From contig OZ023205.1 of assembly GCA_963995525.1 (NCBI GenBank), positions 55,844,677 through 55,908,676 of the forward strand: a stretch of 64,000 bases of DNA, written 5' to 3'. Shown here one piece after another: positions 49,722-59,200 of this stretch (position 1 is the stretch's first letter; every line of letters begins with the position of its first letter). The notes under the pieces were generated by a model that saw only the letters and a program-made list of their open reading frames with translations, searched no databases and was not told where the DNA came from. The DNA is from Escarpia spicata (Eukaryota; Annelida; Polychaeta; Sabellida; Siboglinidae). A program made the position numbers and the translations under genes.

Positions 49722-49847
49722 TTACAAACTAGATATCCTAGTCATACAATCAATGGTTCCGTACGTTCCGCATGATTCGCCGATCTCCGAAGCTTGGATC
49801 TCCCCAAAGTTGATCACGAAAACGGCAAGAAGGACGGCGAACTTCAT
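49722..49847 (-). CDS. Short secreted peptide with signal sequence and two cysteines
   Basis: ATG at 49847 opens a 41-codon frame ending at TAA 49722-49724. Residues 1-19 form a clear signal peptide (MKFAVLLAVFVINFG, cleavage likely after IQA), followed by SEIGESCGTYGTIDCMTRIS with two Cys. A possible donor (ATT|GTATGA) within the last codons means this could be the first exon of a longer protein. No family is recognised. The upstream region (higher coordinates) lacks a clear TATA box. Confidence 0.45.
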   Translation of the reverse strand: MKFAVLLAVFVINFGEIQASEIGESCGTYGTIDCMTRISSL

Positions 49848-50437
49848 GTTATTGTAGACGGTTCAAACGAATGTCCTGTACGAAGAGAAGATACAAGTTA
49901 GCTTATACCACGTCAACGAATCGGGCAAAATTCGGATAAAACCCGTTCACGTTGCATAGGAAACTGAGAGTGATTATAATCAAGACTGGTTCTCTACTGT
50001 TAGATGTTGTAGTTCGTGAACCTGAATGTGCAAACGATGAAAGCTAAACAAGCACATGTTGAGTATGTTTTCTTGTTCAGACATTCGGTGTTTTAACGCT
50101 GTACACACAGTGAAATGTGCGGAACTAAAAGGAGGCGTTTGTGGTGAGATGTTGTCAAGTAACGGTAGTATTGGAGGGGCCATCTGAGCGAGACATGAGT
50201 GGAGGAGTCTGAGACAGAGCCTTTTTATGGGGGTTAGGAGGAGAACTAGTAAAAAGCTTCGGTTTACGTAATCGACATAAATCGGCGATATTAAAAATAG
50301 TTTAGCTACAATCACAAACGTTGAGGAAAATAAAGGTTGATGAGTAAATAGCCAATTTCCTCAATGATCCACTGACTACGAAATTCCAATCGTTGATCGT
50401 TGATATGTTGAGCCAATTAAATTATTTAACATGTAAT

Positions 50438-50774
50438 GTTTTAGTTCCTTCCAACGCTGGGCAACGTCCTATTGACTGACTAGTCTGTATATATTGTGGT
50501 TAGAATGTCGGGTCTTGTAAGGTTTCATCATAGTGTCCGCCTTTTTCACAACATTATCGCCAAACCGATCTTTCTATGCTGGCACTGAGGGTGACCACGG
50601 CCACGGTGCCTGTCGTCCTCGTTGGTTCTCTTACGTCACAAACTGAGACGGAACCAATATTAACGTCATCTCCGAATCATGGGTTTTTACACCAGTATAC
50701 TATTGCCTAACCCGGTCCGGGTGTTGAACTCGGAGCGTTGGCATTGCTAACAAACTACACTACCATGCTCTAAA
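50438..50774 (-). mobile_element. tRNA-derived SINE, copy 2
   Basis: Same element and orientation as the copy at 1083-1471. It has the shared tail (CTGACTAGTCTGTATATATT), body (CGCCTTTTTCACAACATTATC) and tRNA-like head with box B-like GAGTTCAACACCC and box A-like TGGTAGTGTAG on the minus strand. It lacks about 35 bp present in copy 1. Confidence 0.75.
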
Positions 50775-51906
50775 TATCAAAGGTGCTTTCTCAATTCGAT
50801 GTTTTTGTCATTCAAATTAATTTACCAAAAATGCAAACTTTCATAATAACCACTACGACATGCTAGTTTGTTTAAGCAATGTTGTACGTGCATTTTGTTT
50901 GTAAAACATCATACAAACTGTTACCTTATTTTAATTTACAAGAATAAATTCAAGCGATTTTCAAAATTGTAATAGACAAGCGAATGCACGAATCAATTAG
51001 CCTCCCCGCAGTTAGCGTACATATAAATTTTCGATCGCACGCGTAAAATTGGATCGGTAGAAAGCGCCACAGTTTCACAAGTAACCCTTCATGGGAAAGT
51101 CTTATGAGCGCACACACAATACGAGTCAATTACTGTGAGCATTGCGGTGTGGCCGCGTTGCGTTCGTCTATGAGTGAATTGTGCGATAATGCACACTACA
51201 GTTTGGCATGTTTTGCATGGCTGAAGAATACTGAGTCAGAACGAGAGATAGTGGCTGTATCGGTTACTATATTTATAGTATCCTTTGGTGTTCTGCGGGT
51301 CCTTCACCTGCATTCTGCACAATGGGATAATGATCAGCCGATTCTGTGCAGCCACGGCTACGCTGGTAATTACTTTATCGACAAAGAAAGGACTTACAAT
51401 TTGGTGTGTCATTGCATAATATACGTCGCCGAAACAGTGATTCACTAGTCTGAATACAAAAGATGTTGTTGTATTCCTTTGTTGCTTTTGCTTTGGTGGA
51501 TCAGACGTGAAAGAACGACCGAAAAGTCCCGTCGCGTAAGTGCGAACATAATTTATATACAATAACATACAGGTGGGTTTTCGATGTTATGGAAACCAAC
51601 ATGTTTTAAAGTACCTTAAGGGAAATAAAACGCAATCATGTGGGCATATAAGTAGTAAAGGAGACCGCGCTGGCCCCCGACTCGTGCCAAGATCAAAGGA
51701 GATCAAAGGCACCGCGGGTCACAAAGATCAACAAAGGTCAAGCAAGTTGACCCGGCACGATTGAAAAATCTACTTATAAAAAATGAAATATCTTAAGTGG
51801 GTTTGACAGCTTACTTATAAAAAACGTATGATTGATGAGTGTGGCAGGATGATTGATGAGTGTGGCGAGACAGTACGTAGCCGAGACAGACAGTACGTAG
51901 CGCCCT
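50775..51906. other. AT-rich left flank of the virus-like element
   Basis: No recognised gene. A 114-codon plus frame at 51104-51448 has no domain signature. Around 51690-51770 a GATCAAAGG motif repeats (AGATCAAAGGAGATCAAAGG, ACAAAGATCAACAAAGGTCA). The composition changes to GC-rich coding sequence about 1 kb further right. Confidence 0.4.
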
Positions 51907-52214
51907 CTGGTGTAGCGAGATAGTACCATTTCACTACCCCCCCTAGCGCCTCCTGGTGTCTTGTACTAGAAGGATATTCGTCTAGAAGGTTCGGAGATGG
52001 TTATGCTAGTACGAAAGAAGGTTATATAGCGGTTATTTACCCTAGCGGTGGTATATTTGCGCCCCTGGTGTAGCGAGATAGTACCATTTCACTACCCCCT
52101 AGAGCCTCCTGGTGTCTTGTACTAGAAGGATATTCGTCTAGAAGGTTCGGAGATGGTTATACTAGTACGAAAGAAGGTTATATAGCGGTTATTTACCCTA
52201 GCGGTGGTATATTT
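51907..52214. repeat. 158-bp tandem direct repeat, two copies
   Basis: 51907-52064 and 52065-52214 are near-identical, from CTGGTGTAGCGAGATAGTAC through GGTTCGGAGATGGTTAT to CCTAGCGGTGGTATATTT. Non-coding; at the left edge of the virus-like island and a candidate terminal or subterminal repeat or origin region. Confidence 0.85.
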
Positions 52215-52406
52215 CACCGAACTTATATAACGATATTAGTAGCGCCCTCTAGGTAACGGTTCTAGCACTTTGTATATTATAACAAGACCTTTGAACGAAT
52301 CCCTTAGCTAGCGGCTATGCTATTCTTTCGCGCCATTCTTTTTTACAAACCTTCACCCGGTATGACGCTTGTTGTTGTTGTTGACACCAAGCGTAATCGG
52401 TAACAG

Positions 52407-52566
52407 GCGTCCAAAGTCCATTGAACGATGCTGGCTGACTGAGCTGCTTTGGAGAATAATGCTACTGTATTATTCATACCGTAACTGCGTCCAAAGTCCA
52501 TTGAACGATGCTGGCTGACTGGGCTGCATTGGAGAATAATGCTACTGTATTATTCATACCGTAACC
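52407..52566. repeat. 80-bp tandem direct repeat, two copies
   Basis: 52407-52486 and 52487-52566 differ at only a few positions (GCGTCCAAAGTCCATTGAAC through TATTCATACCGTAAC). Non-coding, between the 158-bp repeats and the first virus-like gene. Confidence 0.85.
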
Positions 52567-52697
52567 TAGTAGGTAGATGTAAGCTTGTCTTTATAGAGGG
52601 TTCAGAACAACTAGTTGGAATATAGAGTTCAAACGGATAATAACGGTGTGAACATAAAGACAACGAGGAGTGCGGTGAGCAATATTATTATATTCTA

Positions 52698-53520
52698 CTA
52701 TCCCCAGCGTACGCCGTAAGCACTGGGTGGTCCACCACCACTACCAGTACTGTTATAGGGAGGTCGAGGGGGGTCCGGATCAGGTCCGAAGCCGGCGCGA
52801 ACCTCCACCAGCGAGGCACGATCGTCGGGGCGCTCCACCAGCGAGGCGTCGGGGCGCTCCACCAGCGAGGCACCGAGGCGTCGTACACCAGTCACAACGC
52901 ACGTGCGAGCGGCCGGTACCGCGGGGCGGCGATATAACGTCGGCGGCGGTAGTTGCGTGTCCGGGTCGACGGCCGCCTCTGGCGGTGACGTAGGAGGTGC
53001 CTCCTGTCGTAGCGGCGCGCCCCTAGGCAACCCCGCCGATCCCCAGCGGCCGGTCGTAGGAGGTGCCTCCTGTCGTAGCGGCGCGCCTCTAGGCAACCCC
53101 GAGCCCCAGCGGCTAACGGTGGTCGATTGAGTCCGCCTAGCGCAGTACCCATCGTCAAACCACCGAGGCGCCTCATCAGGGTTATTCTTCCGGTCCCTGT
53201 GCCGTGGAAACGGCATAGCGCATTTGGCCTGTAAGAAAACAATAATAAACTATAATATTACAGTGATTAAAAAAGGTCTACAGTTTAAATTGGTGGTGAT
53301 ATTATAGCGCATTTGTCCTGTAAGAAAACAAAGTCTTAAATAATAATAATAATTAAATATACTACAGTGATTAAAAAAAGGGTCTACAGTTTAAATAATA
53401 AAATAGACCCACGGTATCGAAGGAACTGTAGTTTTTGTAAATATCGCTTAAATATTAAAAAGAAAGCGTGAATGTTAAAAAGGTATATGGGTAGTTACGT
53501 ACCGTCCGTGAATATGCCAT
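52698..53520 (-). CDS. Proline-rich virus-like protein, two-exon gene with 274-bp intron
   Basis: Exon 1 coding is 53503-53520 (six codons from ATG 53520), ending at ACG|GTACGTAA, a strong donor. The intron is 53229-53502 and exon 2 is 53228-52698, entered through TTTTCTTACAG|G. Both boundaries are phase 0 and the frame stays open, giving about 182 residues. Without splicing, an ATG at 53216 would give 172 residues. The protein is rich in Pro, Arg, Gly and Ala, with internal duplications (two copies of LPRGAPLRQEAPPT, repeated ASLVERPD) and no recognised domain or membrane segment. It is transcribed divergently from the RPA-like gene. Structural or accessory roles are both possible. Confidence 0.6.
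53218..53396. repeat. 89-bp tandem repeat that duplicates a splice acceptor
   Basis: 53218-53306 and 53307-53396 are imperfect direct copies (GCGCATTTGGCCTGTAAGAA and GCGCATTTGTCCTGTAAGAA; both end near GTCTACAGTTTAAAT). On the minus strand each carries TTTTCTTACAG|G. Only the proximal acceptor (53229) leads into the long open frame; entry at the distal one meets a stop after about ten codons. Confidence 0.8.
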
Positions 53521-53893
53521 GGTTTAGACTAGTCGAAAAGACCGTGTAGTTCCATAAACGCCTTGTAACGGAATGTTGTTTACTGTAGAACTTCTAGAAG
53601 GTTCTATAACACCACCTGACACGCGGCACGTAGGCCTCGTCACGTAGGCCGGGTTGCGTAATGTTAAACATTTTAATAAAAGCTTAAAAGCATAAAATAA
53701 ACGATCTATAAGGAGCTGTAAGGACTAGAGAATCTTATGGTAAACATATATTTAAAAATAAGACTCTATAAAAGCAATACGCCGTTTGTGCACTTCATAA
53801 CCGAGCGGTTTTTTTCTAGTTTCAATAACCTTGGCAGACTCGGCTGTTGTGTGGTATACGTGTTTACGCGCACGCGCGCTATTCACCGTCCGC

Positions 53894-53900
53894 TTATAAG
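53894..53900 (+). promoter_or_regulatory. TATA box of the RPA-like gene
   Basis: TTATAAG lies 86 bp upstream of the ATG at 53980, in GC-balanced sequence, and is followed by a plausible initiator about 30 bp downstream. A comparable TATA element sits 72 bp before the polymerase ATG, which supports both starts. Confidence 0.55.
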
Positions 53901-53979
53901 TAGTTAGGCTAAGAGCGTCTATGTATTCACTCGGTTTTGACTGTTTTAACGTTTACGAACTTCCTCAGCCGCAGCAGTC

Positions 53980-54777
53980 ATGTCGACGACGGGTTCACCA
54001 CCACCTATCAAACGAACGAAGAAGGCGAAGGCGAAGGGGAAGGCGGCCACCGCAGCAGATCAGACGTCGCCCGTCGGTATCAACGCATCCGGAGCCCGAT
54101 CGACACCACCCGCCGTCGCCGGCAGCAGCAGCAGCCGGGGCGCGCCCGTAGCCCGACCGTCGACCATCGTTGCCGGTATCTGCGCGCCCGTAGCAGTGGC
54201 GACGTCGCCGCCGCCGCCGAGCTCCGAGCCTAGCAGTGCGTCGTCGCCACCCCCGCTACTCGTCCTTCCACCTTCGGTGAGTGTAAGCGAGCTTCTACAG
54301 GCGGGCGACGGTCTCTACTCGATAGCGCCCAACGTAAAGGTGGCCGCTATCTCATGGAGAACCCGGTGCACGTACGAGGGGTGTACCCAATGCCGTCGTA
54401 AGGTGTTTAGATCGTCGAACAGCATTCAGGTATGTGCCTCCCACGGGGTACAGCGCGAGGTGAGACATTATTTCGCGGTTCGGATGATGGTGAGGGAAGA
54501 TGCGGAGGGGTCGGCCGAGATATGGATCAGTCTATTCGACGACGCGATGACCAACCTCGTCCCCTACAAGGCCGACTATCTCGCCTCGATGAACCCCGAC
54601 ACACTGCGCGACACCGTCCTACAGATCGTCGGCACGGTCATCGAGGAGCTCGTCGTACGAAAGACAACGTGGGGGTCGGGGGCCCCGCCGACGTACACCG
54701 TTCGGAGTGTGGCGTCTAAGAAAAGCGACGATGATGATGATGACGACGACGACGACGATGAGTATATTAACCGCTAA
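53980..54777 (+). CDS. RPA-like zinc-ribbon/OB-fold single-stranded-DNA-binding protein
   Basis: 265 residues from ATG 53980. Residues 9-21 are a basic, nuclear-localisation-like segment (PIKRTKKAKAKGK) and 22-100 are low complexity (Pro/Ser/Ala). From about 118 a fold like the C-terminal DNA-binding domain of replication protein A large subunit begins. It has a zinc ribbon C135-x2-C138-x13-C152-x2-H155, then HYFAVRMMVREDAEGSAEIW and SLFDDAMTNLV, the RPA-type beta-barrel strands with a partner Asp/Gly turn. The C-terminus is a run of Asp. The inferred role is ssDNA binding during element replication, next to the polymerase. The fold call comes from pattern reading and needs a profile search. 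Confidence 0.6.
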   Translation: MSTTGSPPPIKRTKKAKAKGKAATAADQTSPVGINASGARSTPPAVAGSSSSRGAPVARPSTIVAGICAPVAVATSPPPPSSEPSSASSPPPLLVLPPSVSVSELLQAGDGLYSIAPNVKVAAISWRTRCTYEGCTQCRRKVFRSSNSIQVCASHGVQREVRHYFAVRMMVREDAEGSAEIWISLFDDAMTNLVPYKADYLASMNPDTLRDTVLQIVGTVIEELVVRKTTWGSGAPPTYTVRSVASKKSDDDDDDDDDDDEYINR

Positions 54778-54800
54778 CGATTCGTTTTTGTGTACTGTAG
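54430..54800 (+). other. Predicted 371-bp alternative intron
   Basis: CAG|GTATGT at 54429/54430 is a consensus donor falling on a codon boundary (phase 0) inside the zinc ribbon. The acceptor TACTGTAG|GAC at 54800 has a CTAAC branch-point-like sequence at 54774-54778 and a T-rich tract. The downstream exon frame begins exactly in phase 0. A shorter, 39-bp intron using the donor at 54762 would lead to an early stop. Confidence 0.55.
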
Positions 54801-55706
54801 GACGTCGAAGAGGCACGGGCGCGGGCCCTCGACTCTATAATCATCGATGCTTTGAGCGCCCTACCCACCGCCGCCGCCGATCTGCTACCGTCGGACACGC
54901 CGATGATATCCCTCGCCCTGCTCGAGGCCGCCACCACTCCGTGGACACCCTTGGTCGAGCCTACCTATCAACCACCGCTGCTAGTCGCTTGCGACTCACC
55001 GCCGTCGTATTCGAGCTCGACAGCATCGCCGCCGCCTCGGTCAACCGATACCAGTCTAGCAGGGGAAACTCGTGGCGAACCGCCGCCGCCTACGTATACG
55101 AGCCTATACCCGCTCCCGATCGACAGACCGGCGGATGATGAGGCGGCATCGACCGTGCTAATATCATCGGGAGACTCGAACGCGCAACAGGGATCGTCCG
55201 GCTCGGCGTCACCGTTTCTCGAGTTACCATCGTCCAGGCCGCCCCGAGCGTGCTTCGCGCCACCTCAGGATGCGGATTTGATGAGGGAGCTGATGAGTAA
55301 TTTCGCCGAGGTGATCGGGGAAAGCATACTCGATCGTGCACGCCGTTACTGCGGTGAATGCGAGTCCAACGAAGGGTGCCCCTTTGTACATGTACAAGGG
55401 TACAGAGCCGGGCGCCCTAGCCGCCACTATCGGCGACTGTTCACGGATGTGTTCAGTATATGCACTCGCTTCTTCCAATCCGTATTGACCGACTACTCGG
55501 ATCGATCGTTAATACCGTGTTTGACGCGTATGATCCTGAACGTTCACGACCGATACGAGCTTCACGCGGATCGTCAAGCCGAAGTTCGTCTCGTACACCG
55601 GGTAACCGCGTGGTTCCTTGAGACCGACTGGCTCCACAGCCGCTCCGATTACGTGAGACTGGAGTCGGCGGTAACGGCCTACCTACTGGGAAGAGCTGAT
55701 TTCTGA
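54801..55706 (+). CDS. Second exon: PPxY-containing virus-like protein sharing the RPA-like N-terminus
   Basis: Open frame of 301 codons plus stop, directly after a TAG that forms the acceptor. It has no ATG before 54903, so it is best read as an exon spliced to residues 1-150 of the upstream gene, for a total near 451 residues. Unspliced, it could start at 54903 (267 residues). The N-terminal part is an acidic/alanine helix, then a Pro/Ser-rich region with two PPxY motifs (PPSY near 55000, PPTY near 55088). The C-terminal domain has YCGECESNEGCPFVH, a possible zinc knuckle, and a helical tail. The family is unknown. PPxY motifs recruit NEDD4-type ubiquitin ligases in many viruses; here that is only a suggestion. 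Confidence 0.55.
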   Translation, partial: DVEEARARALDSIIIDALSALPTAAADLLPSDTPMISLALLEAATTPWTPLVEPTYQPPLLVACDSPPSYSSSTASPPPRSTDTSLAGETRGEPPPPTYTSLYPLPIDRPADDEAASTVLISSGDSNAQQGSSGSASPFLELPSSRPPRACFAPPQDADLMRELMSNFAEVIGESILDRARRYCGECESNEGCPFVHVQGYRAGRPSRHYRRLFTDVFSICTRFFQSVLTDYSDRSLIPCLTRMILNVHDRYELHADRQAEVRLVHRVTAWFLETDWLHSRSDYVRLESAVTAYLLGRADF

Positions 55707-55710
55707 ACAG

Positions 55711-55952
55711 TGCTTAAAAAATGAACTTTAATGGCGAGAATTGCTTAATACAACCTTAGATCAAGAACTTTATTTTATATAACCGAAAAAGAAGAATAAA
55801 GCACACTTGTGCTGAATATCGCTTAATAACACACGTTTGTGGAGAACGTTTTAATAGAAAATATGCCTGCTTATTCGAATATGCGGTGCTTAATAAAGCA
55901 CGTTTTGCTTGTTGTACGACGCTTAATAAAACGTTGAAACGTATAAACACTC
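55711..55952 (+). promoter_or_regulatory. Intergenic GCTTAATA motif array with poly(A) signals
   Basis: GCTTAATA occurs exactly at 55743, 55821, 55888 and 55921, with a variant (GCTTAAAA) at 55712. The copies at 55888 and 55921 contain AATAAA, and another AATAAA lies near 55794. The region separates the RPA/PPxY unit from the polymerase. It probably holds the 3' end of the former; the repeated octamer could also be a protein-binding site. Confidence 0.45.
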
Positions 55953-56204
55953 TTGTTGTTTACTATTACGAAAATCACCACTCCCGTCCTATACTTACAC
56001 TCGCCTGTGATAAAGGCTGCAACACAACACACACACATAGTAGAAGGCGACCCTTTATTTTTAGCTCCACCGTTTCGCCTCACCGTAACTAGGGCAAAGA
56101 TCGCCGTAGGGTCAACCCCGGTAATCAATAGTAGTAGTAGTCCTAGCGACGGCGGCGGCGGCGGCGGTAACAGTCATCATCACCACCACCACCCCACCCA
56201 CCCG

Positions 56205-56211
56205 TATATAG
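56205..56211 (+). promoter_or_regulatory. TATA box of the DNA polymerase gene
   Basis: TATATAG, 72 bp before the ATG at 56277. It lies downstream of the first ATG of the long open frame (55953), so initiation here makes the shorter 1409-residue start the likely one. Confidence 0.6.
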
Positions 56212-56276
56212 AGGCGTGTAGAGCTTCTTTTCAACTAATAACGTGTTTGTTATTGTTCGCTCCGGCTGCAACAAAC

Positions 56277-59200
56277 ATGCCTACTCGTTGTCCCGTATGC
56301 AATCGAGACGTCGTTAGTTTGGTGGGACATACGTGTAGTAGTAAACCACGGGAGTACCGATGTCCGAATTGTGATCAGACGTATAACGGGCGTAGGGTCC
56401 TAGTAAGACATTTAAAGAATTGCGTTAACGGAAATCGAGATGACGATATCGCCTGCCCGAAATGCGGTAAATATTTTCTTCATCGACATTCTCTGTTGAA
56501 TCATATGAGAGTTTCGAAAACCTGCGGTACGAAAAAAAAGGTAGTACCACCACCACCACCACCACCACCACCACCGCCACCACCACCACCGCCACAACCC
56601 GATGATGATGATGACGCGGACGATGAGGGGTGGTCGGCCGGTCTACGGCGTACAGTGCAAGAGCACTGGTCGAGTATACGAACGTCGATATTCCGGGGCC
56701 CTCTTCAGTCGAGATACAATCACCAGCTGACTCATTGCGTGGACACGTCCGTTCTCGAACCGCGACTAAGACAAATGTTTGAGGAACAAACTCGAGCGTT
56801 CAAGATCAATTTAAGTTTCGGGTTTGTGTTAAGACACAAAGAGACGGGTCGTTTCCGGTATTATCATACATCCTGTAATTGTTGCGGACGCTTCCTCGAA
56901 GCCCCGATGCTAGTTACCGACGCCGCCTCGTTCGACCGCTTCCTCGAGACCGTCCGACAACCCGACGTTCTGCAATACGCGATAATGCAACGGCCTGACT
57001 CGGGGTGGGTCGTCGAATTGGTAACAAATGTTACCTATTTCCTCAATGCCATCATCCACCACCCGATCGGGTGTCTGAACGCTCAACTACCCGCCTACCT
57101 GTACGCGAACAGATCGATCATCGCGCTCGCGAAAGACCGTCGAGGTAAGCCGTACACCGATAATTTATGCCTCTTCCGGTGCCTGGCCCTACACCGAAGA
57201 AGACTACTGTCCGCCCCGACCGCCATGGTAAACACCATCCGTTTGACGACCCCCGCCTTACGGCTCTACGCCGACTACAACGACGGGGTGGTGAGTCCCT
57301 ACACCTTCGCCGGCGTGCCGCTGAACGAGCTCGACCGGGTGGAGACGTGCTTCGAAACCAACGTCGTCGTGTATCGACTGATAGATCCGACGACGACCGA
57401 CGGCGGATCGACAGCCGAATTGGTCCGTCGTTCCCTCTACCGATACCCCACTACCATGAACGTCAATCTATACGACACTCACTACTCGTATATACCCAAC
57501 GTCTCGCGGTATACGCGATCGTACCTGTGCAGTAAGTGCGGTGACTCGTTGTGGCGAAAGCCCTCTACGCTACGGCGGCACGAAGCGACGTGTGAGGGTG
57601 GCGTTCGCCACGTCTTTCCCGGCGGTGTCTACCGCCCGACACCGTCCGTGTTTCAGCAGCTGGACGACGAGGGCATCTGCGTACCCGACCACCTCCGCTA
57701 CTACCCGTACAGAGCGACATTTGATTTTGAGTGCTACTTCGACGATAGCGACCTGCCGGCGGATAGCCCTAAGTGCCGGTGGATAGCCCGGCACGAGCTA
57801 CTCAGCGTGAGTATCGCCTCGAACGTCCCCGGTCACGAGGCGGCGCAATGCTTCGTTACGACCGGCGATTCGAACGATCTCGCGCGGCGCCTGATCGTCG
57901 CCCTAGAGGCCGTGAGCGAAGCGGCGTGCGCGGCTCTGCGACCGTCGTACGACCGAGTCTTCGAAGCGATCGAGACGCTCGACGCCGAATGGCGAGTCGC
58001 CGCCGGCGACACCGACAACAAGACCCCGTACACCGCACTCGCCACACGCCTGTGGACGCATCTACGCCAACTCCCCGTCCTCGGCTTCAACTCGGGCAAG
58101 TACGATTTGAACGTAGTCAAAAAGTATCTCACGCCCCTCTTCCTGATCGTCGGTCAGCCTACCTCGACGGCGTTCGCGATTAAACGGCAGAACAATTTCA
58201 TGTGCCTGTCGACGGAGACGCTCAAGTTCCTGGACATCACTAACTACCTGGCCCCGGGATTCAGCTACGATAAGTTTCTGAAGGCTTACGGCTGCAGCGT
58301 AACGAAGGGCTACTTCCCCTACGAGTACGTCGACGCGTTGGGGAAACTAGACGACGACAAACTACCGCCGCGCGAGGCGTTCTACAGCCACCTGAAATGC
58401 GAAGGGATCTCCGCCGAGGCGTACGAGGGTTGCGCGGCGGTATGGCGCGCCGAAGGGATGACCACGCTAAGGGACTTCCTCGTGTGGTACAATAACCGAG
58501 ATGTGGTCCCGTTTTTGGAGGCCGTCGACAAGCAGTTCACCTTCTACCAGCAGCACCGCATCGATATGTTTAAGGACGGCATCAGCGTCCCGGGTCTAAC
58601 GCTCCTCTACCTGTTCAACGATCTCCCGTTGTCGATTCACTTCACACTCTTCAACGAATCGAACAAGGACCTGCACCGGCTCATACAGACGCAGATCGTC
58701 GGCGGTCCCTCGATCATCTTCGCGCGCTATCACGAGGCCGACGTAACCGTTCTACACGGCGGCCACCCGTGTCGCTCGATCGTGGGCTTTGACGCGAACG
58801 GGCTCTACCTATGGGCGATCGCCCAAGATATGCCGACGGGGTGGTATACGCGCCGGCGGGCGGAGACCGGCTTTCGGCCGCAACGTGTACACCGCTACGG
58901 CCGTATGGCCGTGCAGTGGCTAACGTGGGAGGCCGAAAGGACGGGGGTGCGCATAGGACACATGCTCAACGGGCGCGAACACCGCGTCGGCAAGTACCGG
59001 GTCGACGGCTGGTGTCGCGAGACGCGAACGGCGTACCAGTTCCAGGGGTGTTTCTTTCACGGCTGCCCGTGTACGGGGCGCGAAATGAACGACGTTAACG
59101 GGCGGTCGATGACTCGCCTCTACGCCGAGACGAACGCCGTCACCACCTACCTTCGCCGGTTCGTCACCGTCGTCGAGATGTGGGAGTGCCAATGGCGCGA

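Noticed and set aside
51104..51448. 114-codon plus frame left of the virus-like island
   Set aside because: AT-rich, no motif, no promoter or splice support.
54762..54800. 39-bp intron joining GATGA|GTATAT to TACTGTAG|
   Set aside because: The join keeps the upstream frame and meets a stop after about 13 codons, without entering the long downstream frame; the donor at 54430 fits phase better.
54707..55138. 143-codon frame overlapping the PPxY exon
   Set aside because: It overlaps two better frames, is rich in Arg/His/Ala, and lacks any recognisable domain.
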